A DNA stretch of 64,000 nt, taken from the NCBI GenBank assembly GCA_964501655.1, contig CAZCTN010000007.1, forward strand, positions 1-64,000, read 5' to 3'. A program made the position numbers and the translations under genes. The notes below the pieces were generated by a model. The model ran no database searches. It was not told the origin of the DNA and saw nothing but the letters and a program-made list of their open reading frames with translations. The stretch's first letter is position 1. Every line of letters starts with the position of its first letter. Origin of the DNA: JAAYJK01 sp964501655. GTDB taxonomy: Bacteria; Bacillota; Syntrophomonadia; Syntrophomonadales; Syntrophomonadaceae. This document shows positions 35,658 through 44,125 of this stretch, one piece after another.

Positions 35658-36011
35658 ATGCCTGATAACAGCGCCTGTATTTTCTGCCGGATAATTGCCG
35701 GTCAGATCCCATCTAAAATAGTATTTCAAAATGAACAGCTGATTGCTATTGAAGACATTAACCCAGTAGCTCCGGTGCACATTCTTATCATATCCCGGGA
35801 ACACATTGGTTCCTTGAATGATGTCAACCACAGCCATAGTGAAATACTGAGTCAGATCCAGATAACAGCATCCCAGATAGCCAGAGAAATGAATATTGCC
35901 CAGGACGGATATCGTCTGATCAATAACTGTGGTGAACAGGGCGGACAGACGGTAATGCACCTTCATTATCATCTTCTCGGGGGTCGGCAAATGGGTTGGC
36001 CGGAAGGCTAA
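35658..36011 (+). CDS. HIT family nucleotide hydrolase (histidine triad protein)
   Basis: A 117-aa HINT-like protein. It starts MPDNSACIFCRIIAG and ends with the triad HLHYH (residues 101-105) in VMHLHYHLLGGRQMGWP. Such enzymes hydrolyse adenosine phosphoramidates and acyl-adenylates. The CxxC at residues 7-10 is typical of zinc-binding HINT proteins. ATG 35658 has GAGGAGGTGA upstream. It precedes rpsU, as in many clostridia. Confidence 0.95.
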   Translation: MPDNSACIFCRIIAGQIPSKIVFQNEQLIAIEDINPVAPVHILIISREHIGSLNDVNHSHSEILSQIQITASQIAREMNIAQDGYRLINNCGEQGGQTVMHLHYHLLGGRQMGWPEG

Positions 36012-36013
36012 TC

Positions 36014-36043
36014 TTGACTCAGTGCCTTTTGACATAGTACAAT
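36014..36043 (+). promoter_or_regulatory. Promoter of rpsU-yqeY
   Basis: TTGACT (36014-36019) and TACAAT (36038-36043) are 18 bp apart, starting three bases after the HIT gene stop. A second TTGACA at 36029-36034, with TTTATA at 36053-36058, could form a tandem promoter. Confidence 0.6.
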
Positions 36044-36086
36044 AGAATGGCATTTATATAGCCCACACGATGAGGGGAGGGAAATG

Positions 36087-36263
36087 ATGAGCGAGGTTAA
36101 AGTAGGAAAAAATGAATCCCTGGATAGTGCTTTAAGAAGGTTCAAAAGATCCTGTCAGAAATCTGGGGTTATGCAAGATATAAGGAAGCATGATCATTAT
36201 GAAAAACCTAGTATTAAAAAGAAAAAGAAATCAGAAGCTGCCCGCAAAAAGAAGAAGTTCTAG
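36087..36263 (+). CDS. rpsU: 30S ribosomal protein S21
   Basis: A 58-aa basic ribosomal protein: MSEVKVGKNESLDSALRRFK, then a Lys-rich C-terminus with KKKKKSEAARKKKKF. This is the standard S21 pattern. AGGGGAGGG (36073-36081) serves ATG 36087, and an ATG at 36084 is in frame. yqeY follows after 11 bp in the usual rpsU-yqeY order. Confidence 0.96.
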   Translation: MSEVKVGKNESLDSALRRFKRSCQKSGVMQDIRKHDHYEKPSIKKKKKSEAARKKKKF

Positions 36264-36274
36264 GAGGGATTTAC

Positions 36275-36724
36275 ATGTCCCTTGCTGATAGATTGCTCGA
36301 AGATATGAAAAAGGCCATGAAAGACAGAGAAGCCGGTAAGATAAGGCTGGCCACCATAAGAATGGTTAGAGCAGCACAGATAGAAGCTGAAATAGCCAAA
36401 AAAGGTGAGTTAACGGATGAGGAAATGCTGGAAATCTTAAACCGGGAGCTTAAAAAGCGCCGGGATGTTATTGGGGATTATCAAAAAGCGAATAGATTAG
36501 ATGATGTAATTCGCTTGCAGCAGGAAATATCTGTGATTCAGGAATACCTTCCCGAGCAGTTGGACGAAAGAGAAATCAGGGCTATAGCGGAAAATGCGGT
36601 GAAAGATTTACAGGCCGCGGGACCGGGAGATGCAGGGCGAGTAATGAAGGAAATCATGCCCGGCTTAAAGGGCCGAGGGGATGGAAGACTAATCAATAAA
36701 ATAGTTAAAGAACTATTGCAGTAG
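36275..36724 (+). CDS. yqeY: GatB/YqeY domain protein
   Basis: A 149-aa protein homologous to the C-terminal helical domain of the amidotransferase subunit GatB, a tRNA-binding module. It shows ATIRMVRAAQIEAEIAKKGELTDEEMLEILNRELKKRRD, YLPEQLDEREI and GRVMKEIMPGLKGRGDGRLINKIVKELL, all typical. The role is unproven, perhaps related to tRNA handling. AGGAGGG lies 8 bp upstream. A strong terminator follows. Confidence 0.94.
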   Translation: MSLADRLLEDMKKAMKDREAGKIRLATIRMVRAAQIEAEIAKKGELTDEEMLEILNRELKKRRDVIGDYQKANRLDDVIRLQQEISVIQEYLPEQLDEREIRAIAENAVKDLQAAGPGDAGRVMKEIMPGLKGRGDGRLINKIVKELLQ

Positions 36725-36731
36725 AGATCAT

Positions 36732-36770
36732 AAAAGCCTGTTAGGGATTAATTATCCCCGGCAGGCTTTT
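36732..36770 (+). terminator. Terminator of rpsU-yqeY
   Basis: Arms AAAAGCCTG (36732-36740) and CAGGCTTTT (36762-36770), with inner AGGGAT/TTATCCC pairing, lie 8 bp after the yqeY stop. The right arm ends in a T-run. Confidence 0.85.
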
Positions 36771-36830
36771 AAATTATGGAATAATTCAAGTACAATATGA
36801 TAGAAGTATTAAGGGAATGGGAGCAGTGTT

Positions 36831-36947
36831 ATGAGTTTTTTGAAAATTACCCGGGGATCAAAGAAGCAGAAGATGATTTTGTACATAGTATCTGGTCTGG
36901 TTATTACCTCATTTCTATTCAGTATTATCGCGATAAACTTCATATAG
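36831..36947 (+). CDS. Small single-span membrane protein (38 aa)
   Basis: A 38-codon frame: a basic N-terminus (MSFLKITRGSKKQK) followed by one hydrophobic span (MILYIVSGLVITSFLFSIIAI). GGGAG lies 7 bp before the ATG and a TACAAT box about 35 bp upstream. The positive-inside charge pattern supports a real membrane peptide. No family is recognised. It is followed by a weak hairpin near 37015-37050 in the convergent region. Confidence 0.6.
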   Translation: MSFLKITRGSKKQKMILYIVSGLVITSFLFSIIAINFI

Positions 36948-37053
36948 CTTAATGGCTAATCCAAACTGCCAATTTCCCTGACAGTACCAATTATTGTGAT
37001 AGGTAAAGCCCAGGGAATATCTCGATAATATAAGAATTGAGATTTTAAAATCG

Positions 37054-37791
37054 TCATGACTTCCTTTCCAGCTTATCCGCTAATCGCTGATAAGCTGTTT
37101 TCTTTTTGGTGCGCTCCATTACCTTTTCGTTGAGTTTAGGCAATGCCTCAATTATTTCCGGTAATTGAGCGAAGGGGATGCCTATAAGCATTTCTTCGGC
37201 TTGTTCGTCGGTAGCATTTCGTGAGCCGTAGCAGCCCAGACTGATATTTATTTCCTGTCTTAACCAGGGGATTGCTGTTACATCCACACAGAGCCCCTGG
37301 GATACCGCGGTAGAAAATGAGGCGCGATTTCCCTTCCGGTAGTTATCTGCCATCACCAGCCACATAATGTCATAGGGACTCCCCTGAACAATGACCACAT
37401 CCGGCTCGAAATCAGCAGAATCCAGCGGTGCCAGCAATATAGCCGAATATTGCTCCTGAGGAACTCTGGGGGTTTGATTGGATAAATTGGCCCCGTAAAC
37501 AGGATCAGCTAACACACCCAGACTATAGATCATTTCCCCCCGGGCAATCTTGTCTGGCAGGGGCCTTAATCCCAAAGCCGCAGCCCCATTAGCGCAGCTG
37601 ATATTATCAGCTGTTACTGCTAATTTCTCACCCTTTTGAGCCATCATAACCGACTGGCAATATGTAAGGGACAGGTCTTCCCGGTATCCGTCCGGAATGC
37701 TGGAACCTGACGGCAGGAAAACCACTGCCACCGGGGAGCGGGACAAATTGAGAATATCAGTCATTAGTCCGGCATAACTCTTATTAACCAT
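37054..37791 (-). CDS. DUF169 family protein
   Basis: A 245-aa protein of the DUF169 family, recognised by the cysteine-bearing segments ISCANGAAALGLRPLP and LGCYGSRNATDEQAEEMLIGIP, and by VAVVFLP near the N-terminus. Members are found in anaerobes and archaea; the biochemical function is unknown to me. ATG 37791 is chosen because AGGAG lies 7 bp upstream; the frame stays open to 37911 but has no support there. A TG-T-TATAAT extended -10 box at 37825-37817 fits this gene's promoter. It is divergent from yqfC, with a large palindrome between. Confidence 0.82.
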   Translation of the reverse strand: MVNKSYAGLMTDILNLSRSPVAVVFLPSGSSIPDGYREDLSLTYCQSVMMAQKGEKLAVTADNISCANGAAALGLRPLPDKIARGEMIYSLGVLADPVYGANLSNQTPRVPQEQYSAILLAPLDSADFEPDVVIVQGSPYDIMWLVMADNYRKGNRASFSTAVSQGLCVDVTAIPWLRQEINISLGCYGSRNATDEQAEEMLIGIPFAQLPEIIEALPKLNEKVMERTKKKTAYQRLADKLERKS

Positions 37792-37842
37792 ATTAATGCT
37801 CCTATTATTTTTTTTTATTATAACACAGGCAGGGGCCGAACG

Positions 37843-37881
37843 TATGTTGTCACTCAGCATGAGCTGAGAGACAACAGCATA
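37843..37881. promoter_or_regulatory. Large palindrome between DUF169 gene and yqfC
   Basis: TTGTC-A-CTCAGC (37847-37858) and GCTGAG-A-GACAA (37863-37874) form an almost perfect inverted repeat around ATGA. TATG/CATA extends it outside across a 3-nt bulge. In a divergent region it could be an operator or a hairpin in the yqfC 5' region. Confidence 0.55.
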
Positions 37882-37902
37882 TATTTTTATGCAGGACATA
37901 TA

Positions 37903-38217
37903 TTGAAACAACTTAAGGATATGGGGGTATATAGGGCAATGGAAAAAAGGCGGGAAGTGTTTAATCGGGTAATGGCTGATTTCCTTGAAATACCTAAAGA
38001 TCTGGTAATGGATGTACCCAAACTTACCATGGTAGGAAGAAACGAATTATATATTGAAAATCATCGAGGAATTATTGAGTACCGGGTTGATATGCTGAGA
38101 ATTAACCTCAGCCGGGGTTTTATCGAGATACAGGGTGATAAGCTGGAAATAAAAACACTGATGCCGGAGGAATTGTTTGTCATCGGGGATGTACAGGCAG
38201 TTATATTCCGGGATTAA
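37903..38217 (+). CDS. yqfC: Sporulation protein YqfC
   Basis: A 104-aa protein of the YabP/YqfC family, made in the mother cell and conserved in spore formers. It contains the KLTMVGRNELYIENHRGIIEYRVDMLRINL core and the C-terminal IQAVIF-like end (VQAVIFRD). TTG 37903 has AGGA about 5 bp upstream; ATG 37939 (MEKRRE) would give a length closer to the usual family size. yqfD follows after 16 bp, the conserved order. Confidence 0.9.
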   Translation: MKQLKDMGVYRAMEKRREVFNRVMADFLEIPKDLVMDVPKLTMVGRNELYIENHRGIIEYRVDMLRINLSRGFIEIQGDKLEIKTLMPEELFVIGDVQAVIFRD

Positions 38218-38233
38218 GAAAGGGAGAGATGAA

Positions 38234-39448
38234 ATGGCAAACAGGTTCCTGGAACATTTTGGCGGAATTGTAACCCTTAATCTGCTGGGAGCCAGACCTG
38301 AGAAAATCATTAACATGGCTCTGACCCGGGGGATATTCGTTTGGGATCTGAAGAGGAACCAGGACTCGATAAGTTTCAAAATCAGAAGCAGCGGATATGA
38401 AGCCTTGAGAAGCCTGGCCGACGAGAATGGTTACGAACTGGAAGTGATACATAAGCGAGGTTTGCCCTTTATGAAGTCTGCTATCAAAAGACGTTTGGCA
38501 TTTTTAGGAGGAGCCATGGGTTTTATATTGGCTCTTTATTTTCTGTCTTCCTTTATCTGGTTTATCAATGTCAGCGGGAATGAAAAGATTAGTGAGGACA
38601 GGATTTTGAGCATGGCTGCTCGTTACGGAGTGTATAAGGGATCGGCCAAGTGGAACTTCAGCCGGGCGGAAGCTGAGGAAGCAATGCTGCGGGAAATCAA
38701 ACAGCTTACCTATATTAAGATTGATATCCGCGGGGTAAGGGCGGATATTCAGGTAGTAGAGAAGATTTTGCCCGGAGAGGAGATCACCGAACCGTGTCAC
38801 CTGCTGGCTGCTAAAGAGGGAGTGATTGAAGAGATTTTGGTGCTGGAGGGGCAAGCTCAGGTACGAGAAGGTGAGGCGGTGGCTCGGGGAGAGGTTCTTA
38901 TTTCCGGTATTGTAATTCCACAGCCCAACCCCTATATGTCATCCGTGCAGGAATTAAATCCCTATCTGGTAAGGGCACGGGGGATCGTAAAAGCCAGGGT
39001 TTGGTATGAAGGATATGGAGAGTGCGGTCTTTATCAGGAGAGACGGGTCTTTACCGGGCAGGAGAAAACCTTGGTATACCTGAAAACCCCCGGGAATGAA
39101 TTTAAGATATTTGGTGATGATAGAAATGGATATACACTTTATGAGACCCTGGAAAGCAGACATGCGGTTAATTCTCCCCTGGGAAAATTCATTTTGATTA
39201 AAAAGGTATTAAGGGAACAAGCACTGCAGGTTACAGAATACTCGGATAAAGAAGCCCGGAAAATAGCGGAAGAAAAAGCCCTCCAGGTCCTGGCCCAAAA
39301 GACAGATAAATCTCTGTCCATAGATGATGTGGAAATAGAAGTTTTATCATCTCCCAGTGAGTCTATGTTGAGAGTCAAAGCAGGGATTGATATCATTGAA
39401 GATATCGGCCGGATTGAGCCCATAAATAAAGGCGGAAATGGCAATTGA
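38234..39448 (+). CDS. yqfD: Sporulation protein YqfD
   Basis: A 404-aa membrane-associated protein required for full sporulation in Bacillus and placed after yqfC in most spore formers. It has an N-terminal globular part, one membrane span (LAFLGGAMGFILALYFLSSFIW), the FINVSGNEKISEDRIL POTRA-like segment and a long C-terminal domain with VVIPQ-like repeats. ATG 38234 has GGGAGAG 6 bp upstream. The length matches the family. Confidence 0.93.
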   Translation: MANRFLEHFGGIVTLNLLGARPEKIINMALTRGIFVWDLKRNQDSISFKIRSSGYEALRSLADENGYELEVIHKRGLPFMKSAIKRRLAFLGGAMGFILALYFLSSFIWFINVSGNEKISEDRILSMAARYGVYKGSAKWNFSRAEAEEAMLREIKQLTYIKIDIRGVRADIQVVEKILPGEEITEPCHLLAAKEGVIEEILVLEGQAQVREGEAVARGEVLISGIVIPQPNPYMSSVQELNPYLVRARGIVKARVWYEGYGECGLYQERRVFTGQEKTLVYLKTPGNEFKIFGDDRNGYTLYETLESRHAVNSPLGKFILIKKVLREQALQVTEYSDKEARKIAEEKALQVLAQKTDKSLSIDDVEIEVLSSPSESMLRVKAGIDIIEDIGRIEPINKGGNGN

Positions 39449-39547
39449 AGGTCTTGATATGCTATAATTACTAGGACATAACACTAGCTTAAACGGGGGC
39501 CGTATTCTTATCCGGCTTTATGATTCAGCTTTGGAGGTAATCCTTTA

Positions 39548-40522
39548 TTGGCGAAAAAAGAGGCAAAAATATCTATAGACGATAATGAAAAGGCTGCAGT
39601 TCTATTTGGAACCGGCGATGATAATTTTAAACATCTTAAGAGTATCATTGATGTGGATATCTCCTCCAGAGGGTCGGATATTTTTTTATCCGGAGAAGAA
39701 ACGCAGGTGAATATTGCCTGCGAACTTTTGCAGGGTTTGATGGAAATTGCAGAAACCGAAGGAAGGGTTACCGTAAATGATATTAATTATTTACAAGGAC
39801 TTATAGAAAAGGGCGAGAAGGTTAGGCCCAAAGATATTGTGTCCGGTCCCCTGCTCACCACCATCAGGGGAAAGGCGATAAAAGCCAAGACCCTGGGGCA
39901 AAAGCGCTATGTTCAATCTATAATACGGGATGATATTGTTTTCAGTATTGGGCCGGCCGGGACCGGCAAGACCTATCTGGCTGTGGTCATGGCCGTGCGA
40001 GCCTTGAAGAATAAAGAAACGGAAAGAATAATACTGGTTCGACCGGCAGTTGAAGCCGGTGAAAAACTGGGCTTTTTACCCGGTGACTTTATTGAAAAAG
40101 TTAATCCCTATCTCCGACCTCTTTACGATAGTCTCTTCGATATTTTGGGAGTTGATGTAACCCAGAGGTATCTGGAGAAGAATATTATCGAGGTGGCTCC
40201 CCTGGCTTATATGCGGGGCAGGACCCTAAACGATGCTTTTATTATCCTGGATGAAGCTCAGAACACTACCCCTCAGCAGATGAAGATGTTTCTGACCAGG
40301 CTTGGTTTTGGCTCCAAGGCAGTAGTAACGGGAGATGTGACCCAGGTAGACTTACCCCGGGATGAGTACTCCGGTCTGGTAGAAGTGCAGCGTATTCTCG
40401 GCCGGGTAAAGGGAATATCTTTCGAATACCTGGACAAACAGGATGTCATCCGGCACCCGTTGGTACAAAAGATCATTGATGCCTATGAGATATTTGAGGC
40501 CAGCAATGGGAATAGCCAGTGA
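39548..40522 (+). CDS. phoH: PhoH-like ATPase
   Basis: A 324-aa P-loop ATPase with Walker A GPAGTGKT (135-142), Walker B FIILDEAQN and the ARCHITECTURE of bacterial PhoH proteins: an N-terminal KH-like region and a helicase-like ATPase domain. The role is likely in RNA metabolism, since it is almost always next to ybeY. It starts at TTG 39548 with GGAGGTAA 8 bp upstream. A TATAAT box lies at about 39460, so it may have its own promoter. Confidence 0.95.
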   Translation: MAKKEAKISIDDNEKAAVLFGTGDDNFKHLKSIIDVDISSRGSDIFLSGEETQVNIACELLQGLMEIAETEGRVTVNDINYLQGLIEKGEKVRPKDIVSGPLLTTIRGKAIKAKTLGQKRYVQSIIRDDIVFSIGPAGTGKTYLAVVMAVRALKNKETERIILVRPAVEAGEKLGFLPGDFIEKVNPYLRPLYDSLFDILGVDVTQRYLEKNIIEVAPLAYMRGRTLNDAFIILDEAQNTTPQQMKMFLTRLGFGSKAVVTGDVTQVDLPRDEYSGLVEVQRILGRVKGISFEYLDKQDVIRHPLVQKIIDAYEIFEASNGNSQ

Positions 40523-40576
40523 TTCTGCTGAGCAATCTATTGAATATGAGGCTGGATGCTTTTAAGGAGAGAATAA

Positions 40577-42760
40577 ATGGCGATATCCAAAATTCTTACC
40601 AGCTTATGGAGAAATATCAGTCTGTTTTTTAAGAACTCCAATATAAAAAAGGGCCTGAGCATTTTTCTGTTTTTTTCTATAACCATACTTATCCTGTTCA
40701 GCAATTTTAATCCCAAGCAGGTAATGCTGAAACCGGATGAGGTAGCTCCCCGGGATATTCAATCCAGTGTCAATGCCACCATAATCGATGAAAAGCAAAC
40801 AGAGGAATTAAAAAAGCAAGCCGCAGCTAAAGTGCAAAAGGTCTATCAAGAGGATACCTATGCTTTAACCAGTGCAGAAAACGATATCGAGATATTCTAT
40901 TCCAACTTGGAAAACATATTGGTTCAAGACGAAGCAGATGCGGAACTTACAGAATCCGGAATAATAAACCTGATTAAAAGCACCAGTACCCGGTACAGTG
41001 ATTTAGCCCTGGAAAACCTGGTCCTGGCAGAATACCTGATGAATGCTCAGCCGGAAGATCTGCAGACTATGAGAGCGGCTTCCATCTCGTTGGTGCAGAG
41101 TGTGATGGACAAGCCGGTTACCGATGAAACTCTGGCCGATTTGAACGAAGAAGCCATCAACATAATAAATATTTTGCCTTACTCCCCGGAGGCTCGGGAA
41201 ATAATCAAGCTGGTCGGCATAAATTCTTTAAGACCGAATTTGATTTATAATGAAGAAAAGACGGAGCTGGCTATACAGGAGGCTATGGACTCGGTAGCCC
41301 CGGTACAAAAAACCATTAAAGCCGGAGAGATCATAGTACGGGAGGGCAACCGGGTTACTGAAGAACAAATATCTATTCTCGAACAGCTGGGTATACAGAG
41401 AACCAGCAATTATACCCTCACCCTGATAGGAACTGCCCTATTTGTCCTGCTTACCTTTTGGCTGGTGATAGAATTCGTCCGCAGGCACTATCCCGAGATT
41501 TATCAGAATGACATGCTGCTCTTGCTGCTGGGACTGGTTTTTGTTCTGATAATATCTATTACCCGGTTTTTAACTATTATCAAAATCGGAGATCAACCTG
41601 ACCTGGGCAACCTGATTGGTTATTTGGCTCCGGTGGCTGCAGGCTCTATGCTGATCGCTATATTGCTGGATGATCGCCTGGCTTATTTTGTCACCTTGAT
41701 CATGGCTTTATATGTGGGTCTGTTGACCGAAGGAAACCAGCTGTTTTATGCTATCACCGCATTTGTGGGAGGTACGGTAGGTATTTTCCAGGTCCACCGG
41801 GTTGATCAGACCTCGGATCTGGCTAAATCTGGTTTGTACATTGCGCTGGCTGATATAGCTACCATTGTTACCCTGCTGTTTATCGGAGATGATCTTAATA
41901 TCAATAACCTGGCTATAGGGGCAGCTATTGGAGCGATTAACGGTATATTGTCAGCGGTACTGATGATTGGGGTCCTGCCCTACCTGGAAGCAGCCTTCTC
42001 CATTACCAGTATGAGCAAACTGCTGGAACTTTCCAATCCCAATAATCCCCTGTTAAAACGGCTGTTGCTGGAGGCTCCAGGCACCTATCACCACAGTCTG
42101 ATGGTAGGTAATTTGGCGGAAGCTTCCGCTGAATCCATTGGAGCCAATCCCTTGCTGGTTCGAGTGGGAGCTCTCTATCATGATATAGGCAAGATCAAGC
42201 GTCCGGAATATTTCGTGGAAAACCAGCGAGGGTTTGACAATCCCCATGAGAAGATCGCTCCGGCCCTGAGTACCCTGATTATTACTTCCCATGTAAAAGA
42301 AGGAGTGGAGATGGCCCGCGAAGCCCATCTTCCCGATACAATCATTGATTTTATCGAACAGCATCACGGTACCAGTCTGGCCAAATACTTTTACGGCCGG
42401 GCACTGGAGGAGGATCGTGATGGCAGTGTTAATGAAGAAAATTTCCGCTACGAAGGACCTAAACCCAAGAGTAAAGAGACTGCGCTGGTCATGCTGGCCG
42501 ATTCAGTTGAAGCAGCGGTGAGATCGCTGGAGTCACCCAGCCCGGAAAAAATCAAGGATATGGTCCGGGTGCTGATAAAGGATAAATTGAATGATGGGCA
42601 GCTGGAGATGTGTGATCTGACCTTCAAGGATCTGGATATTATATCCAACTCCTTTAACAAGGTTCTGGAAGGAGTATATCATAAACGGATAGAATATCCG
42701 GAATTAATACAGAAAGAATTGGATCAAGGAGGCGGCAGTCATGGATACGATGATCATTAA
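40577..42760 (+). CDS. pgpH: 7TM-HD phosphodiesterase PgpH/YqfF
   Basis: A 727-aa membrane enzyme of the family whose Listeria member PgpH degrades cyclic di-AMP. It has one N-terminal span, an extracytoplasmic 7TMR-HDED domain, a seven-span membrane domain (about residues 280-470) and a C-terminal HD domain with HHSLMVGNLAE near 505, YHDIGKIKRPEYF near 534 and later HHGTS. The metal ligands are intact. It overlaps ybeY by 20 bp. Confidence 0.94.
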   Translation: MAISKILTSLWRNISLFFKNSNIKKGLSIFLFFSITILILFSNFNPKQVMLKPDEVAPRDIQSSVNATIIDEKQTEELKKQAAAKVQKVYQEDTYALTSAENDIEIFYSNLENILVQDEADAELTESGIINLIKSTSTRYSDLALENLVLAEYLMNAQPEDLQTMRAASISLVQSVMDKPVTDETLADLNEEAINIINILPYSPEAREIIKLVGINSLRPNLIYNEEKTELAIQEAMDSVAPVQKTIKAGEIIVREGNRVTEEQISILEQLGIQRTSNYTLTLIGTALFVLLTFWLVIEFVRRHYPEIYQNDMLLLLLGLVFVLIISITRFLTIIKIGDQPDLGNLIGYLAPVAAGSMLIAILLDDRLAYFVTLIMALYVGLLTEGNQLFYAITAFVGGTVGIFQVHRVDQTSDLAKSGLYIALADIATIVTLLFIGDDLNINNLAIGAAIGAINGILSAVLMIGVLPYLEAAFSITSMSKLLELSNPNNPLLKRLLLEAPGTYHHSLMVGNLAEASAESIGANPLLVRVGALYHDIGKIKRPEYFVENQRGFDNPHEKIAPALSTLIITSHVKEGVEMAREAHLPDTIIDFIEQHHGTSLAKYFYGRALEEDRDGSVNEENFRYEGPKPKSKETALVMLADSVEAAVRSLESPSPEKIKDMVRVLIKDKLNDGQLEMCDLTFKDLDIISNSFNKVLEGVYHKRIEYPELIQKELDQGGGSHGYDDH

Positions 42761-43211
42761 TCAGCAGGAGCGGGTTGAATACAACAGCCTTTTGGAGAAG
42801 ACCCTCAGGGATACTGCCGATAAAGCAGCCCAGATTCTGGGGATATCTCCGGCCACTGAATTGAGTATTTTGATTGTGGATAACGATTACATAAGAGAAT
42901 TAAATTCCTTGTACAGAGACCGGGATGAAATAACCGATGTGCTGTCTTTTGCCATGAATGAACCGGGTAATGATGAACCGGATTATGCCGAGCCAGGCGA
43001 TATAAATATTTTGGGGGATGTAGTCATATCCCTGGAGAAGGCCTGGCAGCAGAGCCAGGAATACGGGCATAGCCTGGAGAGAGAACTGGGATATTTGCTT
43101 GCTCATGGCTTTCTTCATCTCCTGGGATATGACCACAATAGCGATGATGAACGCAAGGCTATGCGGGATCTGGAAGAGAAGGTCATGATTGCCGTCAATC
43201 TGGGCAGGTAG
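42741..43211 (+). CDS. ybeY: Endoribonuclease YbeY (rRNA maturation factor)
   Basis: A zinc metalloprotein needed for 16S rRNA 3' end maturation and ribosome quality control. The 156-aa product has the H-x3-H-x5-H motif at H122, H126 and H132 (HGFLHLLGYDH) and the upstream segments TDVLSFAMNEP and GDVVIS. ATG 42741 has GGAGGCGG upstream within the pgpH end. dgkA follows after 5 bp. Confidence 0.96.
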   Translation: MDTMIINQQERVEYNSLLEKTLRDTADKAAQILGISPATELSILIVDNDYIRELNSLYRDRDEITDVLSFAMNEPGNDEPDYAEPGDINILGDVVISLEKAWQQSQEYGHSLERELGYLLAHGFLHLLGYDHNSDDERKAMRDLEEKVMIAVNLGR

Positions 43212-43216
43212 ATGAT

Positions 43217-43570
43217 ATGAAGCGACGTACCTGGACCGAAAGTCTCTCCTGTGCTCTCTCTGGTCTGATAGTGGTGTTGAGCACCGAAAGAAATATGAGA
43301 ATACACTTGGTGGCAGCTCTCCTGGCCATTTTCCTGGGTTCAGTACTGGGGATAGGCCGGGTGGAATGGGGGTTGCTCTGCTTGACTATCTTTCTGGTCT
43401 TGACCGCTGAAACTATTAACACCGCCCTGGAAAGAGCGGTGGACCTGGTTACCCTGGAGTATCATCCTCTGGCCCGAGCGGCCAAAAATGCGGCGGCCGG
43501 GGCCGTCCTGCTCACGGCCATAAACGCTGTAATAATGGCTTTTATAATTTTCGGACCCTATTTATTCTGA
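43217..43570 (+). CDS. dgkA: Diacylglycerol/undecaprenol kinase DgkA
   Basis: A 117-aa membrane kinase with three spans. The signature AETINTALERAVDLV, containing the catalytic Glu, and AKNAAAGAVLLTAINAV are both present. In Firmicutes the enzyme phosphorylates undecaprenol, recycling the lipid carrier for wall synthesis. It sits between ybeY and cdd-era, the conserved order. Confidence 0.94.
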   Translation: MKRRTWTESLSCALSGLIVVLSTERNMRIHLVAALLAIFLGSVLGIGRVEWGLLCLTIFLVLTAETINTALERAVDLVTLEYHPLARAAKNAAAGAVLLTAINAVIMAFIIFGPYLF

Positions 43571-43724
43571 AGCAGCTGCGATTGGTAAAGCAATATCTGG
43601 AATGGTTGCTGCTGGAATAAAGTGGGAGGAACATATTTTTATAAACCCCGGTGGTTTAATCAATAATAATAAGGTATAATTTTATTTTGATGCTTCAACT
43701 AATTTGAACGGAGGAGATCAGGCT

Positions 43725-44120
43725 TTGGACGCAGTTGCTCTGCTAAGAGAGGCGGGAGAAGCCCAGCTGAATTCATATGCCCCCTATTCGGGTTTCAAGG
43801 TGGGAGCGGCTCTGTTAGGGAAATCAGGCCGGGTATACCGAGGATGCAACATAGAGAATTCTTCCTATGGCTTGAGCATTTGCGCCGAACGAACGGCCAT
43901 TTTTAATGGGATTAACAGCGGGGAAGTTGATTTTCAGGCTATAGCTGTCAGCAGCAGCGGAAAGGGATATATATATCCCTGCGGAGCCTGTCTTCAGGTC
44001 CTGGCTGAATTTGCCCCTGATCTTACCATAATAATCAGCAATGATAAAGGTGAATGGGAGCAGCATCTTCTGAGAGACTTATTGCCGCAGGCCTTTAAGT
44101 TTTCAACACAGGAGGGTTAA
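43725..44120 (+). CDS. cdd: Cytidine deaminase
   Basis: Deaminates cytidine and deoxycytidine in pyrimidine salvage. The 131-aa product shows SYAPYSGFKVGAAL, the catalytic CAER segment (C53, E55) in SICAERTAIFNGINSG, and PCGAC (C86, C89). All zinc ligands and the catalytic Glu are present. TTG 43725 is the start because GGAGGAG (43710-43716) lies 8 bp upstream. era follows after 5 bp. Confidence 0.95.
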   Translation: MDAVALLREAGEAQLNSYAPYSGFKVGAALLGKSGRVYRGCNIENSSYGLSICAERTAIFNGINSGEVDFQAIAVSSSGKGYIYPCGACLQVLAEFAPDLTIIISNDKGEWEQHLLRDLLPQAFKFSTQEG

Positions 44121-44125
44121 TACAT

